Part shown: one piece after another, positions 63,886-64,000 of the stretch
Numbering within the stretch: the first letter of the stretch is position 1
How the letters are laid out: the number at the start of each line of letters is the position of its first letter
Source: Pseudomonadota bacterium
Lineage (GTDB): Bacteria > Desulfobacterota > Desulfovibrionia > Desulfovibrionales > Desulfovibrionaceae
Assembly (NCBI GenBank): GCA_023411815.1
Contig: JAEYOJ010000141.1
Span: forward strand, 16,477-80,476
Direction of reading: 5' to 3'
Length of the DNA stretch: 64,000 nt
Position numbers and translations under genes: made by a program
Notes under the pieces: model-generated
Told to the model about the DNA's origin: nothing
What the model saw: the letters and a program-made list of their open reading frames with translations, nothing else
The model's database searches: none

Positions 63886-64000
63886 CGATCTTTGTGGACG
63901 AAGGCCAACTCCATCAGGACGCTCTGCCGAGAAAAGGCTGGTATCCCAAAGGCAGGGCCAGGGTGGACTCCTCCTCGCCCGGAAAAAAAAGCTCCTCTTC
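63868..64000 (+). mobile_element. IS630-type transposase, DDE-domain frame (cut by window end)
   Basis: In the -1 frame from ~63868: SLTIFVDEGQLHQDALPRKG and WYPKGRARVDSSSPGKK. FVDE is the first catalytic Asp of the IS630 DDE nuclease and GWxPKG the following strand. Near 63984 an A8 run (GGAAAAAAAAGC) follows, a classic slippery type; shifting there would give KKKLLF, closer to family sequences. The rest lies beyond the window. Confidence 0.75.

Overview
This window looks like chromosomal DNA of a sulfate-reducing deltaproteobacterium of the Desulfovibrio/Desulfocurvibacter type. The basis is GC-rich coding sequence, two DVU0799-type homotrimeric porins, a rubredoxin:oxygen-oxidoreductase-type flavodiiron protein, a YedE/TusA/DUF3343 selenium-linked cluster, and an adenylate kinase with the same metal ligands (C129, H135, C151, C154) that are known for the Desulfovibrio gigas enzyme. 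The species assignment is inference. Most of the window is ordinary housekeeping sequence.

Layout. 1-3.6 kb: glyS (cut by the window edge), rpsT, two orphan small proteins and tRNA-Ser(UGA). 3.8-9.4 kb, minus strand: a glycosyltransferase and an HD-domain protein, then a selenium/sulfur-carrier cluster (zinc-ribbon protein, YedE, TusA-like, DUF3343, hydrate-dehydratase-like kinase). 9.9-16.6 kb: SRP RNA (ffs), zupT, a secreted rhodanese coupled to class I fructose-bisphosphate aldolase, the flavodiiron protein, a DMT transporter and tlyA. 16.6-25.9 kb, minus strand: thrC, DUF456, a phenylacetate-CoA ligase, rpsF-rpsR-rplI-dnaB, fabI, purC and hisD. 26-29 kb: two tandem porin paralogues with matching promoters. 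29-31.3 kb: uvrC and tRNA-Asn. 31.6-45 kb, plus strand: an envelope biogenesis block (lysS, lolC/E, lolD, bamA, ompH/skp, lpxD, fabZ, lpxA, lpxI), then a PSP1/RicT-like gene and metG. 45-57.5 kb: ferredoxin-nitroreductase, a broken DUF2867-like gene, adk, tilS, a decayed stretch with MBL-fold and HlyD relics, fadD, a glycerophosphodiesterase, a DnaJ-domain protein, a YkgJ protein, a CoA-binding protein, an M24 peptidase and dsbD. 57.7-64 kb: duplicated tRNA-Lys(CUU), the nadC-nadA-nadB operon, mgtE, and the start of an IS630-type transposase that runs off the window.

The most unusual signal is between fabI and rpsF (22639-22779, minus strand). A 46-codon frame encodes one membrane segment followed by a Gly/Arg-rich tail with an in-frame UGA at codon 30. 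A GC-rich hairpin with a GGUUC apical loop starts 12 nt after that UGA, where a bacterial SECIS element would lie. Read as selenocysteine, the product is a single-pass small membrane selenoprotein resembling in layout, but not evidently homologous to, eukaryotic SelK/SelS. The selenium-linked cluster elsewhere in the window fits this reading but does not prove it.

Other points worth attention: a promoter embedded in a terminator-like inverted repeat ahead of the HD gene, a leader mini-ORF before rpsF, three decayed genes not visible as normal ORFs, an N-terminally extended BamA, and duplicated porin and tRNA-Lys loci.
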